Shown: positions 17,717 to 27,290, counted from the stretch's first letter. The stretch: 64,000 bases of DNA from an uncultured Alphaproteobacteria bacterium (GCA_958267355.1 OY279575.1:1310295-1374294), one strand, 5' to 3'. Notes: generated by a model not told the origin, from the letters alone. A program made the numbers and translations.

Positions 17717-18832
17717 ATGACGAGTCTTTCACTCTCTACGGGCGGACGCGGTACAGGCGGACGCGGCACGGTTGCACGGCGGCGGCGTAGTTTTTATCGG
17801 GCGTGGCGGCGGCTTCGCGCTCTAGACGGAGCGACTCTTGCGGTTTTGCTTTTGGCGGTGATTTTGCTTCTGTTGCTGGCGGTGCGCGGCATATTGGAGT
17901 CGCGTTTGCGGGCAGCGCCTTTTTTGATAACCCACTATGAGTCGGGGGCTTTGTCGCACTTTGCGCCTGTGTCGGACGCGGGGCTTTTCTACCATGGTGT
18001 GCATCTGGCGGGTTTGTCGTATTTGGGCCCTGAGCCGCCCGACACCGAAACCTTACGGGCGCGTTGGGCGGAAATTGGCTACGACCATGATGGCTTACTT
18101 GAAAGTGCTGTGGTGCCGCGCCATTTTGAACGTGATTTGCCCCGCGGACTTGAAGGCTTGAGCGGTGGCGAGCGCAAGTTATTTTTTGTCCGCTTGATTT
18201 TGCCGCTGGTCTTGGCGGTGAACGAAGAAATTACGGCGGAGCGGGAGCGACTCCTAGCGATGGACGAAGCCTTGCAAAGCGGGGCTAGGCTATCGGAAGA
18301 AGAGCAGAGTCACCTTGAGGAATTACTGCGCATCTATCGTGCGGAAACCACGACTACGAACTCACAGGCGGGCGCACAGGCAAATGTACGCGAGCAGATT
18401 GTGACTTTACTGACCAAGGTGGATGAAATCCCTGTATCCCTAGCCTTGGCACAGGCGGCGGTGGAAAGTGGCTGGGGCTCGTCGCGTTTTGCCCGTGAGG
18501 GCAACGCTTTGTTCGGCCAGCGTGGCGGAGCAAAAACGATAGCTGCGACTGACAATCCGAGTGCGCGGGTTCGTGCTTTTGCTTCCCTGAAGGAGTCGGT
18601 GCGTAGTTACGCTCACAATTTGAACAGCCACCCGAGCTATGCGGCTTTTCGCGAACAACGGACTGAAGCTCGTTCTACTGAACTTCCACTTGCGGGCTTG
18701 GACTATGTAGAAAGCTTGCGCGGCTATGCCGAAAACAAAGACTACGCGGCGATCCTACGCCACCTAATCGAAAGCAACCGCCTCCACCACTTCGAATCCA
18801 CCCGCCTCAAACCCCTAAACCAAACAGGCTAG
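17717..18832 (+). CDS. membrane-anchored glucosaminidase (Bax/FlgJ-like)
   Basis: A 371-residue putative N-acetylglucosaminidase acting on peptidoglycan in the periplasm. A single N-terminal transmembrane helix (about residues 42-62, after an Arg-rich cytoplasmic tail) anchors it. The C-terminal ~170 residues form a glucosaminidase domain: VDEIPVSLALAQAAVESGWGSSRFAREGNALFGQ, where the Glu of AVESGWG is the expected catalytic acid, and a later AFASLKESVRSYAHNLNSHPSYAAFR. The layout resembles Bax-like proteins. A Gly-rich repeat (TGGRGTGGRGT) starts the protein. It is the last gene before R-M island 1 and converges with it. Confidence 0.86.
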   Translation: MTSLSLSTGGRGTGGRGTVARRRRSFYRAWRRLRALDGATLAVLLLAVILLLLLAVRGILESRLRAAPFLITHYESGALSHFAPVSDAGLFYHGVHLAGLSYLGPEPPDTETLRARWAEIGYDHDGLLESAVVPRHFERDLPRGLEGLSGGERKLFFVRLILPLVLAVNEEITAERERLLAMDEALQSGARLSEEEQSHLEELLRIYRAETTTTNSQAGAQANVREQIVTLLTKVDEIPVSLALAQAAVESGWGSSRFAREGNALFGQRGGAKTIAATDNPSARVRAFASLKESVRSYAHNLNSHPSYAAFREQRTEARSTELPLAGLDYVESLRGYAENKDYAAILRHLIESNRLHHFESTRLKPLNQTG

Positions 18833-18854
18833 CTGAACCTTCTCCCTAACGGGG

Positions 18855-19637
18855 CTAAGCCACCCGCGCTTCGTCAGCAAGATTCTTCATAAGGTTTCGC
18901 AAATCTTTTTCACTCAAGGCATCTAAAAAGCGCGTACCACCGTGCCTGTTGATGAAGCGCGTAAATTCTAAGTACGGTGCTTTTCTGCCACTCTTTCTCT
19001 GGAAAAAATCTTTTTCACCTTCGTCATAAATATTTTCAAGCACTTTCATAATTGCAGAAAAAACTTTCGCGCTCTGCGATATGCTTGGTCGCTCTACAAT
19101 CGATTTTCTTAAATCGGTTTGATGCAGAAGAATTTCTAAAGCCTTCTCAAAATCTAAATCGTTGCACTTGCTTGCTATATGAGCTGACCACCACAAATGA
19201 GAAATTGCATTGTTTCTTTGCCACCCCCTGACTCCGCCACGAACAAAAAAGTGTCGCTGAATCAACTTTACTTTTCTATCTTCATTCCAGCTTTTCTTTC
19301 CATCAAGCCAGCGTTTTTGCGTGTACGCAAAACATGGCCCATGGGTAAGATAGACCCAAATTCGCTCATCACAGGCTTTATAGGGAGTCAGGTCAGGAAA
19401 AGACTGGTAAACAAGACGAGCGTTCTCTATATCATACTCCCCACCCACAGAAGAGCTTAAACGTTTCAGTGGATTAGGGTCATACTGAACGGATGAAAGA
19501 ATCCTTACATCTTCGTCAGGATGGAAAAATCCTGCATCCGAAGAATCAGAAAAGTACTTACCCAAATTTGCACCAACTTTGTCGTGCAAGTCGGCAACAA
19601 TTTTTTCTTTGAGAGCTTTTACTTGTTCTTGTGCCAT
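18855..19637 (-). CDS. DUF6339-like protein of R-M cassette
   Basis: A 260-residue protein that I match, with moderate certainty, to DUF6339. The reminiscent parts are LTPYKACDERIWVYLTHGPCFAYTQKRW and VRGWQRNNAISHLWWSAHIA. No catalytic motif is obvious. It is Lys/Asp/Trp-rich and soluble. I chose ATG 19637 (MAQEQVKALK) because GGGAG sits about 7 nt upstream; it then starts right after the stop of the preceding gene (ends 19639), so the four genes look like one operon. Homologues that I recall sit near cytosine methyltransferases, suggesting a restriction or regulatory role. AT-rich composition and lack of short repeats mark it as foreign relative to its flanks. Confidence 0.7.
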   Translation of the reverse strand: MAQEQVKALKEKIVADLHDKVGANLGKYFSDSSDAGFFHPDEDVRILSSVQYDPNPLKRLSSSVGGEYDIENARLVYQSFPDLTPYKACDERIWVYLTHGPCFAYTQKRWLDGKKSWNEDRKVKLIQRHFFVRGGVRGWQRNNAISHLWWSAHIASKCNDLDFEKALEILLHQTDLRKSIVERPSISQSAKVFSAIMKVLENIYDEGEKDFFQRKSGRKAPYLEFTRFINRHGGTRFLDALSEKDLRNLMKNLADEARVA

Positions 19638-19638
19638 T

Positions 19639-20499
19639 TTAATCTCCCTCAATTCGATGGAGATTCTTAATTGGCTTTTTGAGAATATTTTGCGCCATCA
19701 CAAGCGAATCCCCTTCGTGCCAATTTGGATATTTGTTTTTTAATACCTTTGCCCATCTAGTATCTTCGTAATCTTCTGAGGAATTACTTTTCAACGATAT
19801 AAGCATATGAGAAAATGCAGAAAGCACAATAGAGCTTAAGAAAGCAGAATACGGGCCCTCGCCTTGCTCCATAATTTTGCGCAGACGTTTTTCTTGCTCA
19901 AGGTTAACCCTTATGTGGATATAATCATCTTCTAAATCAACGCGAAATTCACCATCTTCTAATTCTTCATCATTCCGCCATATAAACAGAGAGGTAATGG
20001 GGCGGAAAAGATCCTTGTCAATATAAAAAGATTCTGGAGGGCGAATTGCTAAAACACTTCCACTGGAAACTGAAAAGGTATCAAAGCCAAACTCAGGATT
20101 AATTCTATCCGAATGGATTTCAATATCTTTCTTTGAGAGAATAAAACTTGAGACAAAAACATCACCTCGCAACCCTTCTGCTGGTATTTTCCACTCGCCA
20201 CCACTTTTCTTGCCATCGTCCGAGGCTTTTACCTCTAACAATTTTGAAAAGTGCGTTGCGGGACAGGTAATGTGAAGGAAATACGCCGCCGAACCTTCAG
20301 CGATTTTTTCCTTAAGTGCTACAAGAGAAGTTTGTAGAGAGTAATTTATGGCTACCTTTACCTCTTTCTCAACTTTGATTTCGGGGCGAATACTCGCCTG
20401 AAAAATAACCCCCAAGTAATCGGCATCTTCGGAAGTCTCGCCTTCCGCAAGTGGACTTAAGACTGGGTAGCCAAAAGATTTATGCGCATCGTACTGCAT
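19639..20499 (-). CDS. unrecognised protein of R-M cassette
   Basis: A 286-residue soluble, acidic protein that I do not recognise. Visible features are a beta-rich N-terminal half (VKVAINYSLQ, VFVSSFILSKKDIEIHSD), a central FDTFSVSSGSVLAIRPPESFYID segment and IWRNDEELEDGEFRVDLEDDYIHIRVN, and a more helical C-terminus. The central region could be a beta-barrel or jelly-roll core. There is no Walker, HNH or convincing PD-(D/E)xK pattern. It sits 5 bp from the GHKL ATPase and 1 bp from the DUF6339-like gene, all transcribed leftward, so it is probably an obligate partner of the ATPase. Confidence 0.75.
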   Translation of the reverse strand: MQYDAHKSFGYPVLSPLAEGETSEDADYLGVIFQASIRPEIKVEKEVKVAINYSLQTSLVALKEKIAEGSAAYFLHITCPATHFSKLLEVKASDDGKKSGGEWKIPAEGLRGDVFVSSFILSKKDIEIHSDRINPEFGFDTFSVSSGSVLAIRPPESFYIDKDLFRPITSLFIWRNDEELEDGEFRVDLEDDYIHIRVNLEQEKRLRKIMEQGEGPYSAFLSSIVLSAFSHMLISLKSNSSEDYEDTRWAKVLKNKYPNWHEGDSLVMAQNILKKPIKNLHRIEGD

Positions 20500-20504
20500 A
20501 GCTG

Positions 20505-22385
20505 TTATCCTTTGTCCACCTTTGAAAAGGCTTCAAATTTTAATCCGCCAACGATATTTCTATCTAAAGTAACTTCCACTTTTGTGCGTTTGCTTTTTTG
20601 AAGATTGACTTTCACGCCTCTTCCACCAACTTCGTGTTGAGCGGAGTCAACGACATTGAGTTCTTCATCAAGGTCGGAACCGACTTCGTATACGTACGCC
20701 TGCACACTTATATCTTCATGGGAGGTCACCCATATCGTGGCTTTTCGGGCACTCGTTTTTACGATTCGTACGTTCTTAAGCGACACCAACTTTTGTGCCA
20801 CGCCTCCAGTACCTCTCCTTCTTCTCTTTTGCTTAATTTCTATTCCTGTTCCGTCTCCATCTACCCCCACTCCATCTTCATCGTATTCGGACTCTTCGTC
20901 TTCAACAGGCTTAACACCAGTTGCAGAAATTCTAGAAGGTGGTTTAGGGTACAGTTGGAATCCACCATCTAAATTAATTTCTTCTTCTTGTCCAAATTCG
21001 CTTCCCCCTTGCTCGTCGGCAAGAAATTCTTTTAGAACATCTATATTTTCACCTTCAGAAATTTCAATTTCAGCGTGTTTCTTAACTAACTCTTTCAATT
21101 TATCGCCAAGAGATTTAAGGGCTTTCCTACCCAAATCTTTTTTCTCTTCAGTAGGCAAGATATCCCACAATAATTGATCGTGGGCAGGAGGCTCCATTGA
21201 GCGGATAAGCTTATTACCGCGTGGATTGTCACATTCAAAAACGCCGACAAAATCTCGAATGCTAGAAGGAGGAATCTTCCAGAAATTTGGAATTGCATCC
21301 GTGATGAGCATATTGTTACGGAGCAGAGCGACGCTTCGGGGCGCACCTTCTTTAACGAGAATTTTAAACCCACAGTGACCAAGATGGGTTGCGCTAAGCT
21401 GAAATTCCTCAGATTTCTCCTGTAAACATTCATAGTAATGGCTTGCCGCTTCAAATTCGTTAGAAAGCTGCTGTTTTTTCATTGAGTCAGCCACACGCTT
21501 AAGGGCGAACATTTTTCCTACATTTGCACTATCAATCGTACTTACACGCCTTTCTTTAGCTTGCTCGCTAATTCTAAGAATTAATTTGTCTCTAGCGAAG
21601 GCCGCAAAGAAATTAGAAATACTATGACCAATCAAGCTGGCAACCCAATCTTCCCCATACGGTGTCCAACCAAGAATATGAATGGTTGTGCCTATTTCTG
21701 GCTCTTCGTGTAGCCAAGCATAGCCTGAAGGGCACTGCTCATTCGTTATGGCATCGTACCCCTTGCCCCAATATCCAACCGCCTTGTAACGATTTTTATT
21801 GTCTTCGTGCGACATAAGGTTGGCTCTACCCTGAATAAGGGATTGTTCCGCGCCATTTTCGAGCCATCGTGTAGATACGACAATTGTTCTCAGCACAGTC
21901 GAGCTAAGGGGAGCAAATTTGCCTAAGCCGTGTGAGCCTGTCCGCTCGGCGGAGTCTTGAGAGTGCCCGCTGGCTTTTAGATAACTAAAAAAGGGGCTAC
22001 CAACCTCATCAGGAGGCCCCGCCATACCCCTTGTACCCCAATCCGAAACTGAAAGCACAGGAATTTCATCCGCTTCAAGGAGAGAAACAGCCCTTTTAAT
22101 CTCCTCTTTATCTTCAGGACGCTCGTTCCTATAGCTCTCTTTACATAAGCGGAAAGTTTCTTCCAATTTTTCTATGCTAGGGATTTGATCTTTTGGAATT
22201 CGGTGTTGTTTAAATTCTATTGTTACGGGAGTCTCTGAATCAGCATAGGCATCTAGGCTATTCTGAATCATCTCACGCATCATAAAACCTTGTCGATTCG
22301 CCTTAAACGAGGCAATCGCCCCGTCGTTCCAGCCCGTCCAAGAGCCGTCCCTATAGGGTTCAAAAATCCAATCAAGCGAAGACAT
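20505..22385 (-). CDS. GHKL (HATPase-fold) ATPase of R-M cassette
   Basis: A 626-residue protein with the GHKL ATP-binding fold shared by gyrase, Hsp90, MutL and MORC. From the chosen ATG at 22385 (MSSLDWIFEPY), the N-box is REMIQNSLDAY (Glu38-Asn42), the G1 box is VSDWGTRGM (Asp115) and the G2 box is GSHGLGKFAPLSS (from about residue 150). The middle part is not obviously nuclease. The C-terminal ~200 residues contain an acidic linker and a beta-rich domain. ATPases of this type are known in bacterial R-M operons and were proposed as relatives of eukaryotic MORC (work from the Aravind group). It overlaps the cytosine methyltransferase gene by 14 bp, which suggests coupled expression. Likely role: ATP-dependent sensor or effector of restriction. 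Confidence 0.85.
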   Translation of the reverse strand: MSSLDWIFEPYRDGSWTGWNDGAIASFKANRQGFMMREMIQNSLDAYADSETPVTIEFKQHRIPKDQIPSIEKLEETFRLCKESYRNERPEDKEEIKRAVSLLEADEIPVLSVSDWGTRGMAGPPDEVGSPFFSYLKASGHSQDSAERTGSHGLGKFAPLSSTVLRTIVVSTRWLENGAEQSLIQGRANLMSHEDNKNRYKAVGYWGKGYDAITNEQCPSGYAWLHEEPEIGTTIHILGWTPYGEDWVASLIGHSISNFFAAFARDKLILRISEQAKERRVSTIDSANVGKMFALKRVADSMKKQQLSNEFEAASHYYECLQEKSEEFQLSATHLGHCGFKILVKEGAPRSVALLRNNMLITDAIPNFWKIPPSSIRDFVGVFECDNPRGNKLIRSMEPPAHDQLLWDILPTEEKKDLGRKALKSLGDKLKELVKKHAEIEISEGENIDVLKEFLADEQGGSEFGQEEEINLDGGFQLYPKPPSRISATGVKPVEDEESEYDEDGVGVDGDGTGIEIKQKRRRRGTGGVAQKLVSLKNVRIVKTSARKATIWVTSHEDISVQAYVYEVGSDLDEELNVVDSAQHEVGGRGVKVNLQKSKRTKVEVTLDRNIVGGLKFEAFSKVDKG

Positions 22386-23394
22386 GCTCGTTTGACCCAA
22401 GAATTTTCTCAATTGTGGTGGCAACCTTTTCAGAAATCATCGGAGACACCGCATTACCGATGAGTCTGTATTTTGCCGTATGAGCAATATCCGCCCATCT
22501 AAAGGACGAAGAATCAAACCCCTGCAGGCTCAAGCACTCCCACTCGGTTAATTTACGAAGTCGCTCGTTATCCATAACGAAGGGTACATTGTGCCCGCCC
22601 ATACCCATATTCGCCGTCAAAGTAGGGCAGTGCCCTGGTGGTTGCAGACGCAACTGCATACGCCGCAGTTGAAACAGACGAATATCGTTATGCTGACGCA
22701 TCTCGGCAGATATTGTCTTTGTGTATCTGTTGTCTTCGGGCATATAGTAAATTTCATCCTCCTCCCCCAGTCGCAGGATATCTTCCAAGTCTATAGACTC
22801 CGTAGCAGAAGAAACTCCCGTGAAGGGGTTATAATCCATAAAATCCATATCAATTGCAACCATAAATAGTCGCTCACGACTTTGCGGAAGTCCCGCATGT
22901 TTTTTTGTGTCAATAATCACCGCATTCTCTACATTGAACCAATAGCCCAATCGCTGAATTTCAAACTGTATTCTATTGAACCACAGCCCCCCTTCGCCGT
23001 GTAGTAGAAAGGCTGAATTCTCAAAAACCAAGATTTTCGGTTTTTTCTCGCCCCAGCTTTTAATCAGGTCAACGATTTCAAAAAACAGCATTCCCCTTTC
23101 GTCTTCAAAGCCCTTGCGATTTCCCGCAGGAGAGAAGCTTTGACACGGAAAGCCCGCATGCAGAAGTGTAACTGGGTCAAGCGTTGGTTTGGACTTATTA
23201 ATTTTGCGAATATCATCCTGTACAACTTTAGTATCTGAAAAATTTTCTGCGTAGGTTGCAGTTGCATCTTTATCAATATCAACTGCCCAAGCGGTTTCAA
23301 AACCTGCTTTCTCAAACCCGAAGCAAAAGCCGCCTATTCCTGAGAATAGAGCCCCGCACGTAAGACGCTTTTTCGGTTTGCCTCCCATAGGCAC
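22372..23394 (-). CDS. C5-cytosine DNA methyltransferase
   Basis: A 340-residue Dcm-type enzyme methylating cytosine at C5 from S-adenosylmethionine. The motifs are in standard order: I ALFSGIGGFCFGFEKAG, IV GFPCQSFSPAGNRKGF with the catalytic Cys, VI FENSAFLL (the usual ENV is ENS here), VIII QSRERLFMVA, IX RKLTEWECLSLQGF and X RLIGNAVSPMI. The target-recognition region between VIII and IX (~80 residues) is short. It is the first gene of the four-gene leftward operon and presumably protects host sites. The recognition sequence cannot be read from sequence. Confidence 0.95.
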   Translation of the reverse strand: MPMGGKPKKRLTCGALFSGIGGFCFGFEKAGFETAWAVDIDKDATATYAENFSDTKVVQDDIRKINKSKPTLDPVTLLHAGFPCQSFSPAGNRKGFEDERGMLFFEIVDLIKSWGEKKPKILVFENSAFLLHGEGGLWFNRIQFEIQRLGYWFNVENAVIIDTKKHAGLPQSRERLFMVAIDMDFMDYNPFTGVSSATESIDLEDILRLGEEDEIYYMPEDNRYTKTISAEMRQHNDIRLFQLRRMQLRLQPPGHCPTLTANMGMGGHNVPFVMDNERLRKLTEWECLSLQGFDSSSFRWADIAHTAKYRLIGNAVSPMISEKVATTIEKILGSNEHVFA

Positions 23395-23436
23395 TTATTT
23401 AGCCCGCTTTTTAGTTGATTGCAACCTGCAGGGTAA

Positions 23437-23600
23437 TTAGACGCGCTTCCGCCGTGGTTTGCGGCGGGGGATGGGGGGTTTTTTGGGGGGTGGTTTGTGT
23501 GTGGGGGAGGTGCCTGTGAGGGAAGCGTCTAGTTCTTCAAGCAGGGAGCGTTGGTTTGAAGTGAGGCGAGAGGGGATTTCTACCTTAAGTTCTATAAAAA
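23437..23600 (-). pseudogene. duplicated 3' end of dnaJ
   Basis: Positions about 23492-23597 repeat 23794-23899 inside dnaJ with an offset of 302 bp and four differences that I count over about 105 bp. The translated copy ([28 protein letters not shown]) matches the DnaJ C-terminal domain, then diverges into its own Pro/Lys/Arg tail ending at 23437. Upstream of the match the sequence is unrelated to dnaJ, so this is a fragment. It lies between the R-M operon and intact dnaJ and looks like an insertion scar: either the island brought a second dnaJ end, or the original end was displaced. Confidence 0.88.
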
Positions 23601-23723
23601 GAAAGCTCGATTTTTTGACGGAGTAGCTCGTCAAAATCTTCACCTACCGACTCTTCCATGACTTCCCCTTGAGATGAAATAGTGATTTACCGAAAATAGC
23701 AAAGGCAGTGTATGGAGTGCAAA

Positions 23724-24929
23724 TTAGGCTCGTTTTTTGCGGGGTTTGTGCAGGGATTTTTTGAGGGGTTTTTTGAGGGGTTTTTTGGTGGCGGGTTTGT
23801 GTGCGGGGGAGGTGCCTGTGAGGGAAGCGTCTAGTTCTTCAAGCAGGGCGCGTTGGCTTGAAGTGAGGCGAGAGGGGATTTCTACTTTAAGTTCTATGAA
23901 CAGATCGCCGCGCCGTGACTCTTCGCCGGCGTGGGGCATACCTTTGCCGCGCAGACGCAGCCGCGTCCCCGCCTGACTGCCCGCAGGAAGCGAGACTTCT
24001 AAGCCTTCGCCATCCACGCCAGACAAGGCCAAGCTCCCCCCCAAAGCCGCCCGCGTCATAGCGACCGACTCGCGGACCAGCAGGTCGGCTCCTGAACGTT
24101 GAAAGCGCGGATGCTCTTCTACTTGAAGCTGTAAATACAGATCGCCCGCCACTCCGCCAAGCGGAGCTGCTTCACCCTTGCCGCCCAGACGCAGTCGCAT
24201 TCCGCTTTCCACGCCAGCAGGCACGCGGACTTCAAGGTCGCGATTGCCCTCAACCCGTCCGCCGCCGTTGCACTTGCGGCACGGATTGGCAGACTTCTTG
24301 CCTGTCCCACGGCAGGCAGAGCAGGCTTGTTGTACGGCAAAAAAGCCTGAGCGGCGGGTGAGTCGTCCGCTACCGTTGCACGCACTACAGGTGGTGGGCG
24401 GTTTTTTGTCGGCGGAGCCTGTGCTGTTGCAGGTTTCGCAGGCGACGACCGAGCGAAAGCGCACGCGGCGGGCGACTCCGTGGAAGGCTTCTTCTAGGGA
24501 GATGGCGAGTCCGAGTTCCATATCGCGGCCTTTGGCTTGGCCTGTTGTGCCGCCGCGTCTGTTGCCGCCGCCGAAGAGTCCGCCGAGTCCGCCTTCGCCG
24601 AAGACTTCGTTTAGAATATCGCTGAAGTCGCCGTCAAAGCCGCTGCCTGAGAAGTTGAAGCCGCTTGGATTTGCTCCTGCGGTATTAAAGCCGCCTGCTT
24701 GCTGGGCTTGGCGGAAGGTATCGTGTCCGAAGCGGTCGTAGGCGGCGCGTTTTTCGGGGTCGCGCAAGACCGCATAGGCCTTACCCATTTCTCTGAATTT
24801 GCGTCCAGCTTCCTCGTTGCCTGGATTTTTATCGGGGTGCCAGCGCAACGCTTGTTTACGATAGGCGGCTTTGATCTCGTCAGCGGAAGCGTCACGTTTG
24901 ACACCTAGAGTTTCATAATAATCTGCCAT
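23724..24929 (-). CDS. dnaJ: chaperone DnaJ (Hsp40)
   Basis: A 401-residue type I J-protein co-chaperone that stimulates the DnaK ATPase and delivers substrates. The J domain (residues 4-69) has HPD at 31-33. A Gly/Phe-rich segment follows, with zinc-binding motifs [24 protein letters not shown] and CRKCNGGG. The first motif has Ser where Gly is usual. The C-terminal substrate domains end with an unusual basic tail (about 25 residues of [15 protein letters not shown]). The tail is where the duplicated copy upstream also diverges. It is downstream of dnaK on the same strand, separated by a hairpin. Confidence 0.97.
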   Translation of the reverse strand: MADYYETLGVKRDASADEIKAAYRKQALRWHPDKNPGNEEAGRKFREMGKAYAVLRDPEKRAAYDRFGHDTFRQAQQAGGFNTAGANPSGFNFSGSGFDGDFSDILNEVFGEGGLGGLFGGGNRRGGTTGQAKGRDMELGLAISLEEAFHGVARRVRFRSVVACETCNSTGSADKKPPTTCSACNGSGRLTRRSGFFAVQQACSACRGTGKKSANPCRKCNGGGRVEGNRDLEVRVPAGVESGMRLRLGGKGEAAPLGGVAGDLYLQLQVEEHPRFQRSGADLLVRESVAMTRAALGGSLALSGVDGEGLEVSLPAGSQAGTRLRLRGKGMPHAGEESRRGDLFIELKVEIPSRLTSSQRALLEELDASLTGTSPAHKPATKKPLKKPLKKSLHKPRKKRA

Positions 24930-24967
24930 TGGCTTGACTCGTTTTTTACTGCCGCGTTAACACCGCA

Positions 24968-24994
24968 AAGCCGCGTCTGATGCAGACGCGGCTT
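24968..24994. other. perfect 12-bp hairpin between dnaK and dnaJ
   Basis: AAGCCGCGTCTG (24968-24979), loop ATG, CAGACGCGGCTT (24983-24994). No T-run follows on the minus strand, so it may be an mRNA-stability or partial attenuation hairpin in the dnaK-dnaJ transcript rather than a classical terminator. Confidence 0.7.
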
Positions 24995-25087
24995 CTTGGC
25001 TCACTTCTATAGTTTTTTGTGCGCTCTCTTTACACAAAAGCTTGACTCCCCTCCCCGTTGTGCTGTGCTTAAAGCTTAAGTCAAAGC

Positions 25088-27094
25088 TTAAAGCGCGTCT
25101 CGGGTCTCGCCCTTGGACGCATCGTTAGAGTCGGCACCATTAGAAGCACCATTGGGCGGAGTCTCGCTGAACTCGGCATCTACGGTTTCGCCGCTGGTGC
25201 CAGCGTTTGCTGTTGTGCCACTGCCATTGACTGTGTCTTCGCCACTGCTGTCGGCTTGTGCGGCTTCGGCTTGCTGGGCTTGCTCGTGGAGTGCTTGTCC
25301 GATCCGCATCATCACCTCCGACAGGGCTTGGACTTTTTCGCGCAAGATTTCTTGGCTGGCGTTTTGGTCTTTTAGCGTTGTCTCCAAGTCGGTTGCGGCG
25401 GCTTCGGCGGCGGACTTGTCTTCAGCAGAAGCAATTTTCTCTGCTTGCTCGCTCAAAGTTTTGCGGCTGGTATGGACTAAAGCTTCGGCTTCGTTGCGCA
25501 GATCGGCGAGCGAACGCCATTCGGCGTCGCGTTCGGCGTTGCGCTCGGCTTCTGCAACGAGTTTTTCTATCTCGTCTTTAGAAAGTCCGCCTGAAGACTT
25601 AATGCGGACACTTTGTTCTTTGCCTGTGGATTTATCCTTGGCGGAGACATGGACGATACCGTCTTGGTCAATATCAAAGGCGACTTCAATCTGCGGCACG
25701 CCGCGGGGTGCGGATGGAATCCCTTCTAGGTTGAATTCGCCGAGCAGTTTGTTGTCGCTGGCTTTCGGCCGCTCACCTTGAAAGACGCGGACAGTCACAG
25801 CGTGCTGGTTATCCGCCGCCGTGGAAAAAACTTGACTCTCTTGAACGGGAATCGTTGCATTGCGTTCAATTAGTCGTGTAAAGACTCCGCCGAGAGTTTC
25901 TATGCCCAACGAAAGCGGTGTTACATCTAGTAGCACGATATCTTTTCCGATATCGCCTTGCAGCACGCCAGCTTGGAACGCTGCGCCTAGGGCAACGGCT
26001 TCATCTGGATTGACACTACGGTTCGGCTCACGGCCAAAGACACGACTGACGATTTCGGACACCTTCGGCATGCGGGTCATTCCGCCGACAAGGATTACTT
26101 CCTTGATATTAGATTTGTTGACTCTTGCGTCTGCTAGGGCGCGCTCGCAGGGAGCAACTGTGCGTTCCAGCAGATCATCTACCAACGTTTCGAAAGTTGC
26201 GCGGGTGAGTTTTAGGTTTAGATGTTGCGGACCGCTTGCGTCGGCGGTGATGAAGGGCAGGTTGATTTCGGTTTCGGGTTGGTTTGAGAGTTCTATTTTG
26301 GCTTTCTCAGCGGCTTCCCTGAGACGCTGTAAGGCAATGGGGTCAGATTGCAGGTCAATTCCTTTTTCTTTCTTGAACGAGTCGGCTAGGTGTGCGACGA
26401 GTTTTTCGTCGAAGTCTTCGCCGCCTAAGAAGGTATCGCCGCTGGTGGCTTTGACTTCAAAGACTCCGTCGTCGCCGATTTCCAAAATGGAAATATCAAA
26501 GGTACCGCCGCCTAGATCATAGACAGCGATTATGCCTGACTTGTGAGCTTTTTCCATTCCATACGCGAAGGCGGCGGCGGTGGGTTCGTTGATGATGCGT
26601 TTGACTTCGAGTCCTGCGATTTTGCCGGCGTCGCGGGTGGCTTGGCGTTGTGAGTCGTTGAAGTATGCGGGGACGGTGATTACGGCTTGGGTGACTTTTT
26701 CGCCGAGGTATGATTCTGCTGACTCTTTGATTTTTTTCAGCACTTTGGCTGAGATTTCAGACGGAGACACGGCACGTCCCTTGACTTCGACCCAAGCGTC
26801 GCCGTTGTTTGCTTGGACGATCTTGTATGGGGCGTGTTCGCGGGCTTGGGTGATTTTTTTGTCGTTGGCGCGTCTGCCGATGAGTCGTTTGGCGGCGAAG
26901 ACTGTGCCGGTTGGATTGGTGACGATTTGGCGGCGTGCGGCTTGTCCGACTAGTTCGCTGTCGTCGGTGAAGGCGACGACGGAAGGTGTGGTTCGTGCGC
27001 CTTCGGTGTTTTCGATGACTTTGGGTGTTCCGCCTTCCATGAGTGCGAGGCAGGAGTTGGTGGTGCCGAGGTCAATGCCGATGATTTTAGCCAT
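25088..27094 (-). CDS. dnaK: chaperone DnaK (Hsp70)
   Basis: A 668-residue Hsp70. The N-terminal ATPase has [11 protein letters not shown], the phosphate motif [12 protein letters not shown] and [11 protein letters not shown]. The substrate domain includes [13 protein letters not shown] and [12 protein letters not shown]. The lid ends in a low-complexity Asn/Gly/Ala/Ser-rich tail (about residues 615-668) longer than usual. The usual EEVD-like end is absent, as in bacteria. It is transcribed leftward with dnaJ downstream, and a promoter-like pair lies about 100 bp upstream. Confidence 0.98.
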   Translation of the reverse strand: MAKIIGIDLGTTNSCLALMEGGTPKVIENTEGARTTPSVVAFTDDSELVGQAARRQIVTNPTGTVFAAKRLIGRRANDKKITQAREHAPYKIVQANNGDAWVEVKGRAVSPSEISAKVLKKIKESAESYLGEKVTQAVITVPAYFNDSQRQATRDAGKIAGLEVKRIINEPTAAAFAYGMEKAHKSGIIAVYDLGGGTFDISILEIGDDGVFEVKATSGDTFLGGEDFDEKLVAHLADSFKKEKGIDLQSDPIALQRLREAAEKAKIELSNQPETEINLPFITADASGPQHLNLKLTRATFETLVDDLLERTVAPCERALADARVNKSNIKEVILVGGMTRMPKVSEIVSRVFGREPNRSVNPDEAVALGAAFQAGVLQGDIGKDIVLLDVTPLSLGIETLGGVFTRLIERNATIPVQESQVFSTAADNQHAVTVRVFQGERPKASDNKLLGEFNLEGIPSAPRGVPQIEVAFDIDQDGIVHVSAKDKSTGKEQSVRIKSSGGLSKDEIEKLVAEAERNAERDAEWRSLADLRNEAEALVHTSRKTLSEQAEKIASAEDKSAAEAAATDLETTLKDQNASQEILREKVQALSEVMMRIGQALHEQAQQAEAAQADSSGEDTVNGSGTTANAGTSGETVDAEFSETPPNGASNGADSNDASKGETRDAL

Positions 27095-27194
27095 GGTGCG
27101 ATCCTGAAGATTGGGTTTTGCCTAGTGCTGCTGGGTACCGCTGGAGGGTTTGTTCGGGGAGGGATGAACAGACCCTCGCAACGGCTTCATTTGA

Positions 27195-27223
27195 TATGTA
27201 GTAAGTGGCGAGTCCTTTAACAA
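27195..27223 (-). promoter_or_regulatory. predicted dnaK promoter
   Basis: On the minus strand TTGTTA (27218-27223) and TACATA (27195-27200) are separated by 17 bp, a good sigma-70-type spacing, about 100 bp before dnaK. I see no RpoH-type CTTGAAA/CCCCAT pair and no CIRCE inverted repeat here. Confidence 0.5.
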
Positions 27224-27290
27224 GGGCTTAGGCGAGTCTTTATTAACGGGGGCTTGGGTGACTCCTTATTAACGGGGCTTGATTAGTGGG
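27205..27290. repeat. ~26-bp degenerate tandem repeat upstream of the tup genes
   Basis: Three units, gcgagtcctttaacaagggc, gcgagtctttattaacgggg and gtgactccttattaacgggg, follow each other at about 26-bp spacing. The T-rich run after it (27300-27460: tttttccctg and similar words) is low-complexity and stays open in the permease frame, but is probably untranslated leader. Confidence 0.75.

Noticed and set aside
18855-23394. Toxin-antitoxin or phage-remnant interpretation of island 1
   Set aside because: No small paired toxin-antitoxin genes and no phage structural or integrase genes are present; the methyltransferase and GHKL motifs are clear.
27095-27285. Heat-shock (RpoH) promoter or CIRCE element upstream of dnaK
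   Set aside because: No CTTGAAA/CCCCAT pair or TTAGCACTC inverted repeat is visible; the best match is a sigma-70-like pair.
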